Shown in pieces: positions 57,621-64,000 of a stretch of DNA of 64,000 bases. This DNA comes from Chamaea fasciata (Eukaryota; Chordata; Aves; Passeriformes; Sylviidae): the NCBI GenBank assembly GCA_029207755.1, contig JARCOQ010000017.1, positions 3,484,945-3,548,944 on the forward strand, written 5' to 3'. The notes under the pieces are model-generated. The model saw only the letters and a program-made list of their open reading frames with translations, did no database searches and was not told where the DNA came from. Each line of letters begins with the position of its first letter. Within the stretch, counting starts at the first letter, position 1. The position numbers and the translations under genes are program-made.

Positions 57621-58416
57621 GCTTTTTCGCTCTCTCAGGCTGAACTCTTGACTGTGTAAGAAGTATTTGTAGCTTATTCCCATCTTGGAAAGGAACTGTG
57701 GATATCAATATATGAATACAGATATATGTACTTGTCACCCTAAATATTTATATTAAACTACAGCTTATAAAATAACAACCATTCTGAACCTTCCCTACAT
57801 CAGTGCTTAAGTAAAAATGTTTTTTTAGCAGAAATATTTATGCTGGTGCAAATATGAATATAGGCTATGCAAATGGGAAGTTTTTATGGGGAAATATTTT
57901 ATACAGAGGGAAAACACACTTTAAAAAGCGGGGAAATATCAGCGTGAAGGCTGACCACAGTCACCCTCTCTGTGTGTGCTGCATGGTGAGCCCCATAGAA
58001 TTAAAGACTTTCTTGTATGGTTTACATTGTATTTTTTTCCACAGGGCTGGTGCTTCATTCAGGGCACAAGATGGATGTTGTGTAGTGAATGAGCAGCTAT
58101 TCAATATTCTTATCCTCCTCATACAATGTGTCACCCTGTGCCCTCTTTGCGACACTCCATCCATACCCTGTGCTGAATAAAGAACTGTTGAGCTCTTCAT
58201 GCTGCAGCACTGATCACTGCAGGGACTGAATGCTTCACAAATGTCAGTGCATGGCACTGCTGTGAAATGAGGTGGTATCCTCCTCTTTTTGTGGATGCTG
58301 GAGGGGGAAATGCCACCAAAGACTAAAGCTGAGATTGTCCGAAGGCACCACGGATTTTATATGCCCCGTCTTTGCCAAACACTAATTTTAACCCATAGTA
58401 CCCAACTTTTTTGTTG

Positions 58417-58417
<1 letters not shown>

Positions 58418-58446
<29 letters not shown>
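58418..58446. repeat. Poly(T) run of 29
   Basis: The longest homopolymer in the window. On the minus strand it is a poly(A) tract that could be the tail of an old retroposed insertion, but no recognisable element adjoins it. Confidence 0.9.
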
Positions 58447-58448
<2 letters not shown>

Positions 58449-61400
58449 TTTGGTTTTTCTCTTTTAGTAAATACTTTCTGTATTTAGATCATGGACCTCA
58501 TTGTTGTGAACACTCAGCACTTGTGCAAAGTGAGCTTTAGGTGCTCTGAAGTGCAGCCCAGGAGTGAGAAGCGCAGCTGGTTGTCCCTGATGGAAGCTGC
58601 GTGCTGCTCTGCTGGTCGGGGCAGCTCTGTGGCAGACTGAAGCTGTAATGGCAAATCCCACGAAATATTCCTTCTCTTGTGGTGATTCCCTGTCTCGTTA
58701 GCTCGCAGGGAGGGGGTTATCTTGGCACTGCTTCTCTTGGGATGGTATGGGAGAGGAAGACATCCAGTTCTAAAGACAGGCATGTGCTCAAGCACTTGAC
58801 AAAATTCCATTTTTTTCACAAGATTTTCATTCACTTGCAACCAGTTTGTTTCTAGTGCCCCATGTATTATGAGCTGCAAGAGAGGGCACACACCCTGCTG
58901 AAAAGCATGTTATCCTGCTCAGAAGATCATGGAAACGATGTACAGGACAAAATAGACTAAAAATATAGAGGGAATCCTTATCCTGGTGCTTCCTAATTCT
59001 CAGGAACAAGATTTTTCACACTAAACATCTTATACTGAGTTGGGATTAAATTTCCCCTTTAAGAAAAGCAGGAATAGGACAAAAAGAAATCCTAGGGAAT
59101 GCCTGTGATGTGTGCATCTTGTAGCAGCCTGCACACTGTGATACCAGCTGGAGAGGCAGCAGTGTTCACTTCTCCAAACGGACTGTCTTTAGCGGTGAAG
59201 GAATTACAATATTTTCCAATAGGGCTCCCAGTAATTACCAGATACTACAAGGACACTTGGACATGGGAATTTCTGTGGTTTCCATCTGCCCAGTGCAGAC
59301 ATGACAATCCTGCCGTGGACAGCAGGGAGGTGGAATGCTAATTATGGATCTTCCTTTGCAATGAGGAGCCTCTGCAAGAGGAGTCCTACTCAGTTCCCAC
59401 AGCCGTGTCCAAAATGTGGTGCCTTTTCAGTCGGTAAATGGAGACCTTCTGGATTGGAATATGTTCACCCCAAACAAAAATAACTGGGAAGCTTTGCAAA
59501 CTTTAAGAAAGCTTTACGCAGTGTGCAAGCAATGCTGCTGCCCCTGTGATGTGATTTGTGATTGATTGCTGAATGTCAGAACAACTTCGTGTCCTCAGCC
59601 GTTGCCACCTCAATGCTTTAGATCACTTAGTAAAGTATTTCTCTCCTGCTCTCATTTTAAATTTCATGAGAAGGGGTGAGGCAAGCTGCTTCTCGTTTCC
59701 TGCTCTGTTTTGTTTTGGTTGGTTTTGTTTTTGTTTGGTTTTTCTTCCTTGAGAGCTCCTGATGGTGACTTTCCTCCACACAAACAACAAGATCATTAGT
59801 CTCAGGCAGACAGATGATGTGGGGAGCTTCAGCCAGCATATTTGAAGTTTGGCAAAGTTCGAGCTGCTTCAAACAGGGTCTGGCAGGGGAAGGTGTCTGA
59901 AAAGCTGGAGCTGCTCTGCTCTGAGTGTGTGAGAATGGAAGGCTGCTAATGGATGGCAATGCTGCGTGAGGCAAGGTGGATGTTCTCTACAGGGATCTGA
60001 GCTGCAAACTAATTACTTTCACAGTTGTAGCTAATGCCGAAGGGATGCTCCGTGCATGAATTTTTGTGGGAAAGGGGGTGAGGAGTCTGAAGGATCCCCT
60101 GATCCCCAGGACCAACCATGCCTGTGCAGTCACGCAGCAGCATTCATGTACACAGTTCCTCCCTTTCCCCAGCAGAGATGCCATCTCTGTCTAGTGGTAA
60201 TCTGTTTTTTTCACTCATTAAATGCCTGGTGGCATAAAGATCATCATCCATCACTCCAGAGAGGCTGCATTCATCTGTAGCCATGGATCTAACTTCAGTT
60301 ATCTGAGAATCTTTATTTTTAAAGCTCAAACTCCACCCCAACAGTGCTCTCTTTCCGACTGACTTTTTTGAGCTTGTGATCCTGTTGCTTGGTCAGCACC
60401 ATCTCCTTCCAGGGCAGGCAAAACGTCTTGCTTGCTTCTGTGCAACTGCTGGCACCATTCTCCGCTGGGATATCTTAAACTGAACTGTCTCCTGTGCAAG
60501 GGCTTCCCTAGAGGAAAAGCCTGAAGGAGTGCAGTTAATTACATGCAGCTCTTCCCGGGCTCCCTTAAAATTGGGAGTGTCCTTATTCACAAATATGCAT
60601 GATTTCATTGAATGTCGTTCTAATTGCCACAATTTAAAAATGTCAGGAAGAGAGCTTGGCAATTCCCTGGTGCGAGGACAACTCAGATGCTTTTCATGAG
60701 AAAGCCCAGTTACCAGGCATATAAAACCATGATGGTTTAGATATTCAGACCTGAAGAATGTGTCTTGAGAAATTGAACTCCGTGACTTATTCTTATTGTT
60801 CCCCTGCTCAGTGAAGCAATTGAGAACCAAGCCATGCAAGCTTTATAAATAGCTCAGCCAAAGTTTTCTTTACTTCCTCTAATGTGTTCCCTCTGCAAAG
60901 AAAACCCACAGCGTCTGTGTCTGGGCAGCATTTTAGAAGATCTGTATGTAACTAAGAGGGCAGGAAAGCTGATGGGCATTCTCTGCACTGAGGAGGGTGG
61001 GGAGGCAGCAGGTGTCACGCAGATGTCAGAAAGTTGATGTTTTTATTTTGCCAACTGAAGGAAGGGGGTGCTAAGGAGGATGGGGTTGGTTCCTTGCATG
61101 GCATAAGATCCAGTTTTACAATCTAGAGTCTTGCTCTGTTTAGCCACTTCTGTCTCAGTGCTTTGGAAGAGGGAACAAGCGCTGTCACACTTGTGCTTCC
61201 TCTACATTACGTTGCAGGAGACTTAAACCCAAATAAGTTGCTTTTATAATGTAATGCTTGCATTTTGAGAGCATTCCTTTGACTTTGAAATCAGTCACGT
61301 CTTGCCCCTGTGCCGTTTCTGACTGCTGAAGCTGCCTTGCAGAGCAGCTTGGGAGGTGTGTGCTGCTCCCCTGGGCAGCCAGAAACGTGAGCCTCAGCTG

Positions 61401-64000
61401 TGAACTGTTCCTGCCCCATTGCAGAGATTTTAGATTTCACTGATACCCCGGAACAATTCGGATCGTGGCGAATGTGTGTTGTGTGCCAGCCCCGGCAGGG
61501 GCCAAAGGCTGGATTCTCCAGGCTTTAAGTCCTTTCTGACTTTTCAGTTTTGCCTTTGGCAGCTCGAGCGGGACACGGACAACTGGGCAATCGTGTCAGG
61601 CGCTTGGCTGGAGGTGATGAGCTGTGCTGGCTTCTCGGTGGAGGTGACAAACACATCTCAGGGCAGAGAGGCTGGAGGGGAAACCAGCAGCCTGCCTCAC
61701 AGAAGGTGGGTGCTCTGGTCCCCGGGGCACGCAGGACTTGGGCTGTGCCTGCTTGGCAGCTCTGATGGGGAGATGCTGCTGCACAAATGAGGGGGAAAAG
61801 GCACTTTTTAGGGTTTGACCTTCTGTTTCTCTGTGTCATCCTCATTGCACGCGTACGCCACCTCTTCCTCTTTCCTACCCCGCCCCCCCCACCAAACACC
61901 ATTTTTAGTTTGTGGGCTGTATTTGTTTGGCTTTGCATTTTTCCTGGTTGTTTTTCGTGCTGAAATCTCAGGATCGCTGGTCGGCTGGGAGGTTTTCTGG
62001 AGCACAGAGGGATTTGTGTGACTGGGACTTAGCACAGGGAGGAAATGTAGATACTGAGGGGAAGGGGATGGTATTGTGAGCTGAAAATCTGCACTCAGAT
62101 GTTTTGGGTTTTTTATAAATACCAGTTAAAACTGTCTGCTTGGAAGAAAAATACTCTTTGAAATACTGTCTTGATGCCTTTCCCTGCCTTACTTCCACAC
62201 AGGAAATTCACAATTTGATAGAACCGATTTTTCCCTGCTGATGAAAAGCATGGAACAAATTCCTTTTAGACTGTAAAAGCTGAAAGATATTTTCTCCCCT
62301 GATCCCTTAACACTACCTGGGCTCTCATTTCTCCCAGCTTCTGTGAAGTTCAGCATTTTGTGGTTTTAGATGTTGAGTGATGCAGGACTTCACTTGCTCA
62401 TGTCTCAGAAGACCATGGATTTGTTTTTAACAGCACTTCAGGTATTCACAAGGAAAATGCTTCTTCTCCTCTGTTTTCCCCAAACAAAAATAAACACGAA
62501 ATTTGAGTGGATAGTTCTTAAACATGTGTATATCCTTGTGATTCCAGTGGGATTATTCATGTGAGCAGGGGCGGTGTCCACTGTCCCCTCAGAGTCACCT
62601 GTGTGCTGCTATCCCACCTGGACCCTCCATCCCCTGGGCAAGGCACAGGGACACACCTTGAAGCTGCATGTAACCCACTTCAGAACCAGGCAATGTAGCC
62701 TGAATATAACTGTCAAGCCTAAATGGGAGTCTTATGGTACAAAGGAATTTAAGAAAATGTTATTCGAAACTTTGTTTGGCGTTGAATTATTCTGCATTAG
62801 GAGGTTTGAGAATCTGTTGCCTCTAGTAGAGGTCTAAGCAAAACCTAAATGCTGCAAAGGTATTTAGTGTTCAGGATTATTTTGGGAAGGGGCTGAGGAA
62901 AGGCCTGATAAGTTATGTACTTGACCGCATCTAGTTAAAAATATTATTTGGAATATAAACTTCCTTGTCTGAAGACCAGCTTTATGCATGAAGTCGAAAA
63001 GCACAAAAAGCAGTTCTCCTCCTGGCCTCCATAAGTATACCTTAATGCTGCTGAATCCTGGAAATTATGCAGGGCATGCTTTTTAAATGTTGATTTTGAC
63101 TTCTTGCCTGGGACCAAGTGTAAAGTCTTTCCAAGGAAATACTTAGAAGACTTGCAATGAAACCCAAAAGCTGCTGCCAAACCTTAGTTTTTAGAAAGGG
63201 AGTAGGGGGCAATCCAGCCTGTTAAAAACTTCCAGTTGTTTGTAATTAAATCCACTTCTTCTGTGCACAATAAACATATACTTAGAAAAAGATCATTTTA
63301 CATAATACTTATGTGGTTTAGTGCTGCTTTTCAGCTGCTAAAAATCAAGCAGTAGGTTTGCTATTTTTGTCTGGGAAGGTTACTGGGAGCTGGGAAGCCA
63401 GGGCTGATGCAGCTGTGCCACCGCAGTGGCACGGATCCATGTCTCCAGCGGTGACACGCGGAGCGAGCCAGGGAATCCTTTTCTCATCATGAACCATCTT
63501 TCCCACTAGTTCAAGTTTGTTTTGGATTGGCAGGGATGGGAATGAGGAGGAGATAAAAATATCCCGTCCGCGCGTCCTTCCTCGCCAGCAGCAGCACCGC
63601 TCGTGGCTTTGGTGGAAACTCTGGGGCTGCAGGAGCTTCTCATCGCTCTGGGGGCTGGCAGGAGGCAGGACCACCAAATCCTCACCACCCCGAGCTTGGT
63701 CTGCACGGTTCATTCAAGATCGTTTCAAATCCATCGTTTTGTCTGGAGGATGGGACATGTAGGGTGAGGGGGACGGCCCCAGTGTGAGTTCATCCAAGAG
63801 ATAAATTTTATATTCCCTCTTGACAAGGGTGGGAATTTTTTTTTCCAGGATGGCATGGAGAAATTGTCAGTCTAAACTGGGCATGTTGCTGGAGCTGTTG
63901 GGTGTTGTGATGGAGTATACACAAGGCACAGAAAGAGCAGAGAGGAGCAGCTTAGAGGTATTATCTCATAAGTGACATAAGAAAAACTATGAAGCCTTAT

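Larger units (their letters stand above)
54431..64000 (+). other. GNAS: Start of GNAS intron downstream of the XL-type exon
   Basis: The first 470 bp remain CpG island. Beyond that I see ordinary intron-like sequence with one MIR-like relic (57555-57620), a 29-T run (58418-58446) and other short homopolymers. Neither the canonical GNAS exon 1 (MGCLGNSK...) nor exon 2 (GAGESGKST...) is present, so they must lie past 64000. Confidence 0.65.

Noticed and set aside
1..64000. Prokaryotic-type systems (operons, CRISPR arrays, insertion sequences), tRNA and rRNA genes
   Set aside because: Spliced vertebrate genes, CpG islands and CR1 elements show this is animal DNA; I saw no regularly spaced direct repeats of CRISPR type and no tRNA-like cloverleaf.

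Overview
The window is vertebrate, most likely avian, genomic DNA. Its introns are short, its repeat load is low, and the only substantial interspersed repeats I recognise are CR1 LINE pieces, the typical bird retroposon, plus a few very old MIR-like SINE relics. The gene order STX16 - NPEPL1 - alternative GNAS first exon, all on the + strand, is that of human 20q13.32 and, as far as I recall, chicken chromosome 20. I cannot name the species.

Layout: 1-5190 is non-coding upstream sequence. A 36-bp-phased minisatellite (about 5195-5815) runs straight into the CpG-island promoter of STX16. STX16 (ATG 6140, stop 14629, 8 coding exons, 304 or 322 aa) encodes a Qa-SNARE of the trans-Golgi network. 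Its 3' UTR may reach 18.35 kb. A CR1 tail and a second CpG island precede NPEPL1 (ATG 18932, stop 31461, 12 coding exons, 523 aa), an M17 aminopeptidase-like protein with every expected metal and catalytic residue. From 32.2 to 49.2 kb I see no gene, only one long CR1 copy (36.17-36.64 kb, minus). An isolated CpG island sits at 49.2-49.8 kb with no gene I can assign. At 53.1-53.5 kb is a decayed retroelement-type zinc-knuckle reading frame, followed by a large CpG island (53.6-54.9 kb).

Inside that last island, 54187-54430 is an 82-residue first exon ending at a phase-1 donor after the motif THRLLLLG, exactly where G-alpha-s first exons end. Its last ~30 residues look like the XL exon of mammalian GNAS (XL-alpha-s), while its first eight residues (MGLCYSLR) match the long isoform of the paralogue GNAL as I remember it. 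This short, hybrid-looking G-alpha-s first exon is the most interesting item. The remaining 9.5 kb to the window end reads as intron: neither the canonical GNAS first exon nor the shared exon 2 is visible.

The three genes are not a pathway. They are a conserved neighbourhood: in humans, deletions inside STX16 disturb imprinting of GNAS. Birds are not known to imprint this locus, so the window is a useful non-imprinted counterpart. All coordinates and splice junctions were read by eye; family assignments rest on remembered protein sequences, not searches.
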